A stretch of 64,000 bases of DNA from Globicatella sulfidifaciens DSM 15739 (GTDB lineage: Bacteria > Bacillota > Bacilli > Lactobacillales > Aerococcaceae): positions 65,571-129,570 of the forward strand of contig NZ_FUWO01000003.1 of NCBI RefSeq assembly GCF_900167405.1, read 5' to 3'. The position numbers and the translations under genes were made by a program. Below, in pieces: positions 43,105-51,196 of the stretch (its first letter is position 1; the number at the start of each line of letters is the position of its first letter). The notes below the pieces were generated by a model. That model saw only the letters and a list, made by a program, of their open reading frames with translations, was not told where the DNA came from and ran no database searches.

Positions 43105-44843
43105 AATTAGTATTGAGACTTTTATCCTATTTAAAAATAGTTCGCTTACCTTTTATTTTGGGTTTAGTATTATTACTTATTTCCAGTGGAGCTCTACAAG
43201 CAGCGCCACTTATTGTCCAATATATTATCGACAATTTATTAACGCCATTAACGAAGGGGGCTACTCTAGATTCAAGCAAGTTATTAATGTGGTTAGCATT
43301 TTATATCGGTTTGTCCATTATTGGGAGTATTATAAGCTATATTGCTATTCGTATATTGATGTATTGTGCTAATAAAGTAGCGGCTCATTTGCGTAATGAA
43401 GCCTATGAAACAATGCAAAATTTACCGGTCGCGTATTTTGATGATAAACCCGCAGGCAAGATTTCTGCTCGTATTGTCAATGACACCGAAACCTTAAGAG
43501 CGCAATTTTACGGTAGTTTGTTATCCAATATTTTAGTCTTAATGATGAGTGTCATCAGTGTTTATGTCATCATCTTTTTCATTAATTATAAAATGGGCCT
43601 AGCTTTATTATTATTAATTCCAGTTTTTATAGGGTGGCAACGACTGTGGCAATTACGAACAGAAAGTCAATTGACCACCTATTATGAAATGCAAAGTGAA
43701 GTGAACACACAGGTCAATGAAATGATGACCGGTAGTGCGATTATTCAATTATTTAATCAAGAAAAGGATGCGATTGACCGATTTGACAACATTATCGAGA
43801 AGATGTATCAAGCCGATGTAAAGATGATTAATGTTCACGCCACTATCTCGTGGAGTTTAGTAGACTTATTTAAACGAATTGTCTTCTTTGGTGTGTTAGC
43901 TTGGGCTGGGTATCAATTTTTAGGTGGTTATGTGACCGTCTCCGCTGGTTTACTGTTAACCTATATTAATTATATCGATCGCTTGTTTAATAATATGGGG
44001 ATGTTAGTGCGAATGTTTCCTGAGTTACAACGTTCATTAACGACAGGTAAACGTGTCATGGAATTATTAGATGCACCCAAAGAAGTGGACACTGAAAAGG
44101 AACTTACAGTCAGTGAAGGCAATGTCGTCTTTAACAATATTTCCTTTGGTTATACGGATGAAAAATACGTTTTAAAAAATATTAACTTGGAAGCTAAAAA
44201 AGGGCAAACAATTGCCTTAGTAGGGCATACTGGTAGTGGGAAAAGCTCTTTAATTAATTTATTATTCCGTTTTTATGATCCACAGCTTGGTGAAATTTTA
44301 ATCGATGGACAAAATATTGCTGAATATAATCGCGAATCAGTTCGCCGTTCAATGGGTATCGTATTACAAGATCCGTATTTATTTACCGGAACGATCGCTT
44401 CTAATGTCGCAATGGATGATGCGACGATTACCAAAGAAACGATAATGGATGCTTTAATAAAGGTTGGCGCTAAAGATATGATTAATCGTTTAGATAAAGG
44501 GATTGAAGAACCGGTTATTGAAAAAGGAAATGCATTTTCAAGTGGTGAGCGACAACTCATTGCTTTTGCTAGAACTTTAGCTAGTAACCCTAAAATACTT
44601 ATTTTAGATGAAGCAACATCGCATATTGATACCGAAACAGAAGCCATTATCCAAAAGGCCATGAATATTGTAAAACAAGGCCGAACGACCTTTATTATTG
44701 CCCATCGACTTTCAACTATTCGTGATGCGGATCAAATATTAGTTTTAGATAATGGGGAAATCGTTGAACGAGGAACCCATGAGGAGCTATTAGCATTAGG
44801 CGGACGCTATGCCAATATGCATCGTATGCAAGAAAAAATATAA
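43101..44843 (+). CDS. Heterodimeric ABC multidrug exporter subunit, catalytic site (LmrD/BmrD-like)
   Basis: Partner half-transporter of 580 residues with six spans (about 1-310) and an ATPase domain. Walker A GHTGSGKSS, Q-loop VLQDPYLFTG, signature FSSGERQ and Walker B ILILDEATSHID with the catalytic Glu intact, H-loop IAHRLST. The signature here departs from LSGGQ (FSSGE), the reciprocal asymmetry expected because it composes the degenerate site. The start codon overlaps the upstream stop (ATGA). Confidence 0.92.
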   Translation: MKLVLRLLSYLKIVRLPFILGLVLLLISSGALQAAPLIVQYIIDNLLTPLTKGATLDSSKLLMWLAFYIGLSIIGSIISYIAIRILMYCANKVAAHLRNEAYETMQNLPVAYFDDKPAGKISARIVNDTETLRAQFYGSLLSNILVLMMSVISVYVIIFFINYKMGLALLLLIPVFIGWQRLWQLRTESQLTTYYEMQSEVNTQVNEMMTGSAIIQLFNQEKDAIDRFDNIIEKMYQADVKMINVHATISWSLVDLFKRIVFFGVLAWAGYQFLGGYVTVSAGLLLTYINYIDRLFNNMGMLVRMFPELQRSLTTGKRVMELLDAPKEVDTEKELTVSEGNVVFNNISFGYTDEKYVLKNINLEAKKGQTIALVGHTGSGKSSLINLLFRFYDPQLGEILIDGQNIAEYNRESVRRSMGIVLQDPYLFTGTIASNVAMDDATITKETIMDALIKVGAKDMINRLDKGIEEPVIEKGNAFSSGERQLIAFARTLASNPKILILDEATSHIDTETEAIIQKAMNIVKQGRTTFIIAHRLSTIRDADQILVLDNGEIVERGTHEELLALGGRYANMHRMQEKI

Positions 44844-44927
44844 TCGATTGTAAGGCGTTTCATTATTCTTTTCATTGATATTATGTTAAATTAAAGTAAC
44901 AATACAAATTGAGAGGAAGAATTTATT

Positions 44928-45701
44928 ATGGGATTATTTGATACAGCCGGTAGTTTAATGGATATTTTATCAAAAGTAGATAGCAATGATGTGACAGCAA
45001 TTTCTGATCGTGCCGGAATAGATGCGTCTCAAGCAAGTTCAATTGTCGGGATGGCTTTACCTTTAATTTTAAAAGCAATTAATAATAATACTTCAACTGA
45101 AGAAGGGTTAATTGCGTTTGACAATGCCTTAAAAGACCATGCTAATGATACTCATTTTGATTCAGTTGCAGATTATACACAAAAAGCCGATGTCCAAGAT
45201 GGCGATAAAATGTTAAACCATTTATTTGGGAATAAAACAGGTATCATTGAAAAAATTGCCGATACCCTAGGATTAAGCCCGGCAGCTGTAAAACGTGTGT
45301 TAGTATTAGTTGCGCCATTATTAATTAAATACATGGCAGATAATAAGAAAAACAAACAATTAACAGCTGAAGAAGTTCGTAGACAAACACAAGCTGAAGA
45401 AGAAACATTACAGAATCAGTACGAAGAACAGATTAGACGTTACGAAGAACAAATTGAACAATTAAAAAGACAACAAGCACAACAACAAGGTCAAGTTACA
45501 CAACAAACTGAACGTCGTGAAGATTATATTCCAAAAATTCCACAACAGCCAGGTAACTCAACAACTAATGATGGGGCCTTTGGCGGTATCTTAGGTAGTC
45601 TAATTGAACAAATGTCACAAAAAGGTGGCGGTCAAGTGAGCCAAGCACCGAAAAGCCAAAATAAATCAATCGTTGAATCCTTACTAGATTCATTTTTCTA
45701 A
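44928..45701 (+). CDS. DUF937 domain protein
   Basis: A 257-residue soluble protein with an N-terminal DUF937 region (ISDRAGIDASQASSIVGMALPLIL and KTGIIEKIADTLGLSPAAVKRVL), built from repeated short helices. After about 145 comes a charged coiled coil rich in Glu and Gln (EEQIRRYEEQIEQLKRQQ), then a Gly/Gln-rich tail with GGILGSLIEQMSQKGGG. The function is unknown. The ATG follows GAGAGG. It is a single-gene unit. Confidence 0.85.
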   Translation: MGLFDTAGSLMDILSKVDSNDVTAISDRAGIDASQASSIVGMALPLILKAINNNTSTEEGLIAFDNALKDHANDTHFDSVADYTQKADVQDGDKMLNHLFGNKTGIIEKIADTLGLSPAAVKRVLVLVAPLLIKYMADNKKNKQLTAEEVRRQTQAEEETLQNQYEEQIRRYEEQIEQLKRQQAQQQGQVTQQTERREDYIPKIPQQPGNSTTNDGAFGGILGSLIEQMSQKGGGQVSQAPKSQNKSIVESLLDSFF

Positions 45702-45863
45702 CATCGATTATTAAGGATTACTATGCTTTTGTTTTTGACAAATACCTTTGAAACAATAGTTAGCTTTTAGGTCTGGGGTATCAGAAGTTTCAACTTTTGT
45801 AAGATATTTTTGACAACTCTAGCAATCGACATATTTTTTATAAGCTGTCTTATAAATTTTAAC

Positions 45864-45920
45864 AAGCTTTTCCTTGCTTAAGACTTTTAGTCTGCGAACG
45901 AGGAAAGGCTTATTTTTGTG
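45864..45920 (+). terminator. Intrinsic terminator in the gap after the DUF937 gene
   Basis: AAGCTTTTCCT pairs with AGGAAAGGCTT around a small inner AGAC/AGTCT hairpin, followed by ATTTTTG. Nothing coding is seen in 45702-46293. Confidence 0.75.
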
Positions 45921-46010
45921 TTTTGAGGAAGGCATAATTGTAGCGCATTTTGTGAAGTGGTATGGGGCACAGTTTTAAAAATGGTTGTTTGGTTTCATCG
46001 GTTTAATTTA

Positions 46011-46131
46011 TAGCCCATGGTTGAATGAGCTCGAGATGCTTCCAGAGACTAATTTGCGAATTACCAACTTGTTTGTGGTGGGAGACTAAGCGAAAATCAT
46101 TCGATTTTCTACTTCTGGTCCACTCTTTTTT
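46011..46131 (+). repeat. Intergenic A+B repeat unit (A decayed)
   Basis: A worn A box (TAGCCCATGGTTGAATGAG) is followed by a good B hairpin at 46077-46125, arms GTGGGAGAC and GGTCCACTC, then six T. Confidence 0.75.
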
Positions 46132-46293
46132 ATTGTAATAAAACGAATAATTAACAAATAAATTTACATTTTCATAGTGTTTTCAATTTACCTTAAAAAA
46201 CAGCAGATGGGAACGTTTACTTTACCAAAAATCACTTTTATTGTAAGTGTACATTTGCTATAATATTGACATGATATAAATAGGAGTGACGAA

Positions 46294-47094
46294 ATGGAAG
46301 TACAAAATCGTGGTTTAATTGGAAGTATAACCCATAGTATTAACAAAAAAGAGGAATTATTTGATAAGAGTATTGCCCGTTATATGGTACGTTCGATGTT
46401 AGCATGTCTTTTCTTAACAATGGGGGTAGCTATCGCCAGTTTTATCGCCGGAAAAGCAGATGCCTTAGTACCAAATATGGGTAAATTCTTTTATGCATTC
46501 ATGTTCAGTTGGTCATTAATTATGATTATTTATATGAATGCTGAACTAGGTACATCTAATATGATGTATATGACAGTTGCAATGCATCGTAAAATTTTAC
46601 CAGTGTCTAAAGCGTTAAGAATTTTGTTAACGTGTATTTTATTCAATGCGATTGGTGCAGTGGTTGCTAGCTTTATTATGTCATTTACGCAAGCTTATAG
46701 CACTTTAGAACCGGATCATTATTTATTTGTAGCTACTACAGCTAAATTAGCTAAAACACCACTGCAACAATTTGCTGAAGGTATTTTTGCCAATGTGATT
46801 GTTAATACCGCTGTATTTTGTAGTATTCGTATGAAAGACGATGCCGGAAAAGTAATTGCTATGATTTTTATTATTTTTATTTTTGCATTCTTAGGTTTTG
46901 AGCACGTTATTGCTAACTTTTCAACTTTTGCATTGTCGTTCTTTGCTAATGGTGGACCGGTTGAAGGTATGACGGTACTTTCAGTTTTATCTAACTTCTT
47001 ATGGTCTGGTTTAGGTAACTACGTCGGTGGAGGAATCTTTATCGGTTTAGTTTATAGTTGGTTAAATAATAAGAGTGAGTTATACTTCGATTAA
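46294..47094 (+). CDS. Formate/nitrite transporter family protein
   Basis: Pentameric FNT-family channel, 266 residues with six spans, related to FocA, NirC and the lactate/formate members. It shows the AELGTSNMMYM half-helix motif (the first FNT loop, normally with ELFTGN) and a second motif at NVIVNTAVFCS, normally NxLVCLAVW. The motif deviations leave the anion uncertain; formate is likely in a fermenting lactic-type organism. The promoter has an extended -10, TTTGCTATAAT. The gene stands alone. Confidence 0.85.
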   Translation: MEVQNRGLIGSITHSINKKEELFDKSIARYMVRSMLACLFLTMGVAIASFIAGKADALVPNMGKFFYAFMFSWSLIMIIYMNAELGTSNMMYMTVAMHRKILPVSKALRILLTCILFNAIGAVVASFIMSFTQAYSTLEPDHYLFVATTAKLAKTPLQQFAEGIFANVIVNTAVFCSIRMKDDAGKVIAMIFIIFIFAFLGFEHVIANFSTFALSFFANGGPVEGMTVLSVLSNFLWSGLGNYVGGGIFIGLVYSWLNNKSELYFD

Positions 47095-47105
47095 TTTTTA
47101 TAAAT

Positions 47106-47152
47106 GAGTCTTGATAGAATGAAGAGTTCTTTCAAGGCTCTTTTAATTTTTA
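47106..47152 (+). terminator. Intrinsic terminator after the FNT gene
   Basis: GAGTCTTGA pairs with TCAAGGCTC, then TTTTAATTTTTATT. Confidence 0.8.
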
Positions 47153-47179
47153 TTATAATAAGTTGTGTTATTGTTAGCC

Positions 47180-47942
47180 TAAGAGGCTGGGCATAAACTT
47201 GATAAATTTAGTCAAAATTATTGTTCTTTAATTAATATCGCAGTGGTTGAGTGGCCTCAAACTGCGTCTTACGAGGTAGGGATAGAGCTGATAAAATCAA
47301 TTAAGCTATTGTTCTTTAATTAATAGCGCAGTGGTTGAGTGGCCTCAAACTGCGTCTTAAAGAAATTGGTCCTCAACATAGTAAATTCAATCAACTTATT
47401 GCTCAGTAATTAAAAGCGCAGTCGTTGAGTGGCTTCAAACTGCGTCTTTCGAGGTAGGGATAGAGCTGATAAAATCAATTAAGCTATTGTTCGTTAATTA
47501 ATAGCGCAGTGGTTGAGTGGCCTCAAACTGCGTCTTACGAGGTAGGGATAGAGCTGATAAAATCAATTAAGCTATTGTTCTTTAATTAATAGCGCAGTGG
47601 TTGAGTGGCCTCAAACTGCGTCTTAAAGAAATTGGTCCTCAACATAGTAAATTCAATCAACTTATTGCTCAGTAATTAAAAGCGCAGTCGTTGAGTGGCT
47701 TCAAACCTCGTCTTAATGAGGTTAAAGATAAATTTGGTAAACTCAATCAAGTTATTGTTATTAAATTAAAAGCGCAGTGGTTGAGTGGTCTCAATCTGCG
47801 TCTTAATGACTTGCTTGAGACCTACTCAACTTTGCGGGGGTGGACAGACAAAGCGAAAATCATTCGACTTTCTACTTCTGGTCCACTCCCAACTGTGCGG
47901 GGGGAGGCCAACGAAGCGACAACAATTTGGTCTGCTCCAAAG
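47180..47942 (+). repeat. Expanded intergenic repeat array, A x7 then B x2
   Basis: Seven A boxes (consensus GCGCAGTGGTTGAGTGG plus CCTCAAACTGCGTC) start near 47238, 47326, 47416, 47504, 47592, 47682 and 47772, a period of 88-90 bases. Each box folds back as CGCAGT..TTGAG/CTCAA.ACTGCG. The array opens with GAGGCTGGGCATAAACTTGA and closes with a B hairpin at 47835-47888 and a truncated B at 47898-47940. About 178 bases recur identically at an offset of 266 bases (47271 and 47537). Frames read through the array are by-products of the repeat. Confidence 0.92.
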
Positions 47943-48035
47943 TTTGAAAAAAATCACTGATATTTATTCCCTTTAAAATGTTTGATTTAACAACATTTTG
48001 ACGAATAATCACATTCAAAAACTTGAGCATAAAAC

Positions 48036-48064
48036 TTGAGTTACAAACGTAAACGTGTTACGAT
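48036..48064 (+). promoter_or_regulatory. Promoter of the OppA-like gene
   Basis: TTGAGT, a 17-base spacer and TACGAT with an extended TGT. A small hairpin AAGATTA/TAATCTT lies in the leader at about 48075-48093. Confidence 0.6.
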
Positions 48065-48119
48065 GGTCTCATCAAGATTAGAATGTAATCTTAAATTAAT
48101 TATAGATAGGAGATTTTAA

Positions 48120-49760
48120 ATGTTTAAAAAGTTTGCAAAATCTTTTCTTTCAGCTGCAGCTGCTTTAACATTAGCCACTGGTAGTTTACCAGTAACTTTA
48201 GCAGAGGAGACACAAATTGATCCTTCAGTTGAACAAACATTAAGTATTATGACAATTGGAGAGTTAGCAACTTTAGACTCAGCTTTATATAATGATACGC
48301 CAAGCTCAGATATGATTGGCCAAATTTTTGAAGGGTTATATCGTGTTTCTACTGGTACTGAAGTAGAATTGGGTCAAGCTGAGAATGTTGAAGTTTCAGA
48401 AGATGGTTTAACCTATACTTTCACTTTACGTGATGGATTAGTTTGGAGTAATGGTGAACCCGTTACAGCAGAAGATTATGTGTTTACTTATCAACGTTTA
48501 GTTGATCCAAATGGACAAAATACGTCTTCATCTGTTGAAATTTTCAAAAATGCGGCCAGCATCCGTAATGGTGAAATGGAATTAGATGAATTAGGTGTTA
48601 AAGCACTTGACGATAAAACATTAGAAATTACATTAGAATATCCAGCACCTTATTTACCAAAATTATTAACAGGTAGTCGTTTTATGCCGGTTTCTAAAAA
48701 AATTGTTGAAGAAAAAGGCGATGCTTACGGTACTTCTGCTGAAAATATCGTAACAAATGGACCCTTTACTTTAACAGGTTGGACAGGTACTGAATTAGAG
48801 TGGACTTTAAATAAAAATGAAAATTATTGGGATGCTGAAAATGTGCATTTAACAGATGTATTAGTATCGGTTGTTAAAGAAACAGGTACTGGTGCAGACT
48901 TATATGACGCGGGTGAAATTGATTATGCTATTTTATCAGATGCCTTTGTTGGTCAATATGAAGGGGCAGAAGATTTTAATACAGTTCCTCGTGCAACATT
49001 AGGTTATATTATGTTTAACGATACCAAAGAACCTACCAATAATGCTGCCTTAAGACGTGCAGTTTCTCAAGCATTTGATAAAGAATTATATGCTGAGTCA
49101 GTGATTCAAGATGGTTCTACACCAGCGAATGGATTTGTTCCAACTGGTTTTGATGTGGATGAAGAAGGGGTTGACTACCGTGAAGCGGCAGGAGATATCC
49201 TAACTTATAATGTTGAACAAGCTCAAAAAGATTGGGAACAAGCGAAAGAAGAATTAGGTGTCGAAGAGTTATCATTAGAGTTATTAGTATCTGATGTTGA
49301 TTTATCAGGTCGTACAGCTGAATACTTACAAGCTCAAATCCAAGAAAACTTACCAGGATTGACGATTACTATTCGTTCCGTTCCTTTACAAAACCGTTTA
49401 GAAATTCAAAGAAGTTTAGACTATGATTTCTATTATGGTACATGGGCGCCTGATTACCAAGATGCTTTAAACTTTGTTGAACAATTAACGACTGATGGTG
49501 GGATTAACTTTGCTAAATATTCTAACGAAGAAGTAGATAAATTAGTCGATCAAACACGTCATGAGTTAGCGAATGATCCTGTGGCACGTCGTGAAGCTTT
49601 AATGCAAGCAGAAAAAATCTTTGTAGAAGAAGATGCTATCACTTCAGCATTATATCAAGTTTCTACCTCATACTTATTAAGTCCAGATGTTAAAAACTTT
49701 GAAATTATGCCATTTGGACGTACGATTAATTTACGTACTACTTATCGCGCAGCTGAATAA
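48120..49760 (+). CDS. Oligopeptide-binding protein, OppA/SBP_bac_5 family, non-lipidated
   Basis: Extracytoplasmic peptide-binding protein of 546 residues. The N-terminal signal peptide (about 1-29) ends LPVTLAEE without any Cys, so it has a signal-peptidase I type site and no lipobox. Family features are TIGELATLDSALYNDTPSSD, YVFTYQRLVDP and the late YYGTWAPDYQDALNF. No permease or ATPase genes are adjacent, so it is an orphan. It could be a released or wall-bound protein serving an Opp system elsewhere. ATG 48120 follows AGGAG. Confidence 0.92.
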   Translation: MFKKFAKSFLSAAAALTLATGSLPVTLAEETQIDPSVEQTLSIMTIGELATLDSALYNDTPSSDMIGQIFEGLYRVSTGTEVELGQAENVEVSEDGLTYTFTLRDGLVWSNGEPVTAEDYVFTYQRLVDPNGQNTSSSVEIFKNAASIRNGEMELDELGVKALDDKTLEITLEYPAPYLPKLLTGSRFMPVSKKIVEEKGDAYGTSAENIVTNGPFTLTGWTGTELEWTLNKNENYWDAENVHLTDVLVSVVKETGTGADLYDAGEIDYAILSDAFVGQYEGAEDFNTVPRATLGYIMFNDTKEPTNNAALRRAVSQAFDKELYAESVIQDGSTPANGFVPTGFDVDEEGVDYREAAGDILTYNVEQAQKDWEQAKEELGVEELSLELLVSDVDLSGRTAEYLQAQIQENLPGLTITIRSVPLQNRLEIQRSLDYDFYYGTWAPDYQDALNFVEQLTTDGGINFAKYSNEEVDKLVDQTRHELANDPVARREALMQAEKIFVEEDAITSALYQVSTSYLLSPDVKNFEIMPFGRTINLRTTYRAAE

Positions 49761-49765
49761 TTTTT

Positions 49766-49790
49766 AATGGCGAGGCGACTCGCCATTTTC
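49766..49790 (+). terminator. Intrinsic terminator after the OppA-like gene
   Basis: Perfect stem AATGGCGAG/CTCGCCATT with a GCGA tetraloop and TTC tail. Confidence 0.85.
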
Positions 49791-49862
49791 TAAGCAAAAA
49801 AATAGTGAAGTATAGAGAGATATGTTAAGATTAAATCAAAATAATAAAAAGGAAGTGTCATT

Positions 49863-50174
49863 ATGACGAAAGTTTTAACAGATGCACAATTTAACCAAGA
49901 AACTGGAGAAGGGTTAACATTGGTTGATTTCTGGGCTCCATGGTGTGGTCCATGTCGTATGCAATCACCCGTTATCGATGAATTATCTGAAGAATTAGCT
50001 GGACAAGTTGATTTTTACAAAATGAATGTTGATGAAGAGCAAGAAACAGCTCGTGAATTTGGTATCATGTCAATTCCAACGTTATTAGTTAAAAAAGATG
50101 GCGAAGTTGTTGAAAAATTAGTTGGTTTCCATGATAAAAATCGCTTAAACGAAATTTTATCTCGCCATATGTAA
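49863..50174 (+). CDS. trxA: Thioredoxin
   Basis: Small cytoplasmic dithiol oxidoreductase of 103 residues. The active site WCGPC is at residues 27-31, preceded by VDFWAP, and the cis-Pro loop is SIPTLLVKKDGEVV. ATG 49863 follows AAGGAAG. It has its own unit ending in a terminator. Confidence 0.96.
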   Translation: MTKVLTDAQFNQETGEGLTLVDFWAPWCGPCRMQSPVIDELSEELAGQVDFYKMNVDEEQETAREFGIMSIPTLLVKKDGEVVEKLVGFHDKNRLNEILSRHM

Positions 50175-50200
50175 TATTATAATTAAATAGTCTATTTAAA

Positions 50201-50238
50201 AGCGGGTCAGAATGTTATCATTTTGGCTCGTTTTTTAT
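50201..50238 (+). terminator. Intrinsic terminator after trxA
   Basis: GCGGGTCAGAATG pairs with CATTTTGGCTCGT around TTAT, followed by TTTTTATT. Confidence 0.82.
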
Positions 50239-50446
50239 TGTCATATTTTATGAACGTGAAGCAATTTCAAGTACCAATGAAAACTGATTATAGATTTCAA
50301 ATATAATTATAGATGTCACAATGCCAAATCATTATTTTTATAGATTCATTTTTTAGGTCTAAAGACTGATTTTGTCGTTTTACTATGATTCTTATTTATA
50401 TCGGCTATAAATTAAGGTATAATAGGATAAAGGGGAGGATTATGAT

Positions 50447-51190
50447 ATGAAAAGAAAAGTTTTTATATTTCTAAGTTTATTGACGTTTATTGGTTCGATA
50501 ATCTTTTGGTTACCGCCAATTAAGGTTGCTTCGATTAATGACAATAATCCTCCAATTAAAGATCAAGTTTTAAAAGATAATCAAAATAAAAGCGAGGAAA
50601 AAGTTCAAACAATTAATTATGCACCTTTCTTATATTATGAAAATTATGATTATATTGGTTCTGGTAATGAATTTGCAGGTTTTAAAGTGGTACTGCAATA
50701 TCCTTTAAATGAAGAAGGGATTTATCAATTTAGACGTGATGGTGCCGGTACTTCTATCGCATTTGTCTATCAATTAACTCCAGAGGGCATTATTGAATTG
50801 AGTTATTTTCCAGAAACCTATGATAATACAGATTTTAGAGACCATCCAGATACTTTCGATGACTCTACTTCATTAATCATGCCATTAGAGTTGGGAGTGG
50901 GGGATACTTTTTTTAGTGGCTATCAAGAAGAACAAGAGTATGAAGTGATTAACATATTGGATGATTTTACAGTTAATCAAGTGACTTATCATGATGTTTT
51001 AGTGTTGTCATTAAAACAAGACACGAATGATACGACGCAGTATTTTTATTATGCCCCCCAATATGGTTTAATTTATGATGAATTTGCTTTCAAGGATGAA
51101 TTTTCGATGTATATCACCAATGAATTGAAATCTGTTCAAAATAAAATGTATTATCCTAAAGTTAAATTTAAACAATTTTTTAAGGAGTGA
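50447..51190 (+). CDS. Unrecognised extracytoplasmic protein
   Basis: A 247-residue protein I do not recognise. Residues 5-28 form an uncleaved anchor or signal peptide (IFLSLLTFIGSIIFWLPP). The rest is a polar, aromatic-rich beta-type domain with two similar topics: a Gly/Tyr start (YENYDYIGSGNEFAGFKV) and a later FYYAPQYGLIYDEF. The ATG follows AGGGGAGG, and a TATAAT lies near 50420. It is followed six bases later by a larger membrane protein, so the two are probably one operon and may work together at the membrane. Confidence 0.75.
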   Translation: MKRKVFIFLSLLTFIGSIIFWLPPIKVASINDNNPPIKDQVLKDNQNKSEEKVQTINYAPFLYYENYDYIGSGNEFAGFKVVLQYPLNEEGIYQFRRDGAGTSIAFVYQLTPEGIIELSYFPETYDNTDFRDHPDTFDDSTSLIMPLELGVGDTFFSGYQEEQEYEVINILDDFTVNQVTYHDVLVLSLKQDTNDTTQYFYYAPQYGLIYDEFAFKDEFSMYITNELKSVQNKMYYPKVKFKQFFKE

Positions 51191-51196
51191 ATTTAG

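Noticed and set aside
44273-44662. 129-codon reverse frame inside the exporter gene
   Set aside because: It is the shadow of a conserved ABC ATPase domain on the opposite strand.
47180-47942. CRISPR array, because of regular spacing
   Set aside because: The A period of about 90 bases has spacers that are themselves repeated, boxes are imperfect foldbacks, and no cas genes are near.
47691-47976. Two overlapping open frames at the end of the first repeat array
   Set aside because: They read through A and B modules in different frames, with no ribosome sites and no family resemblance.
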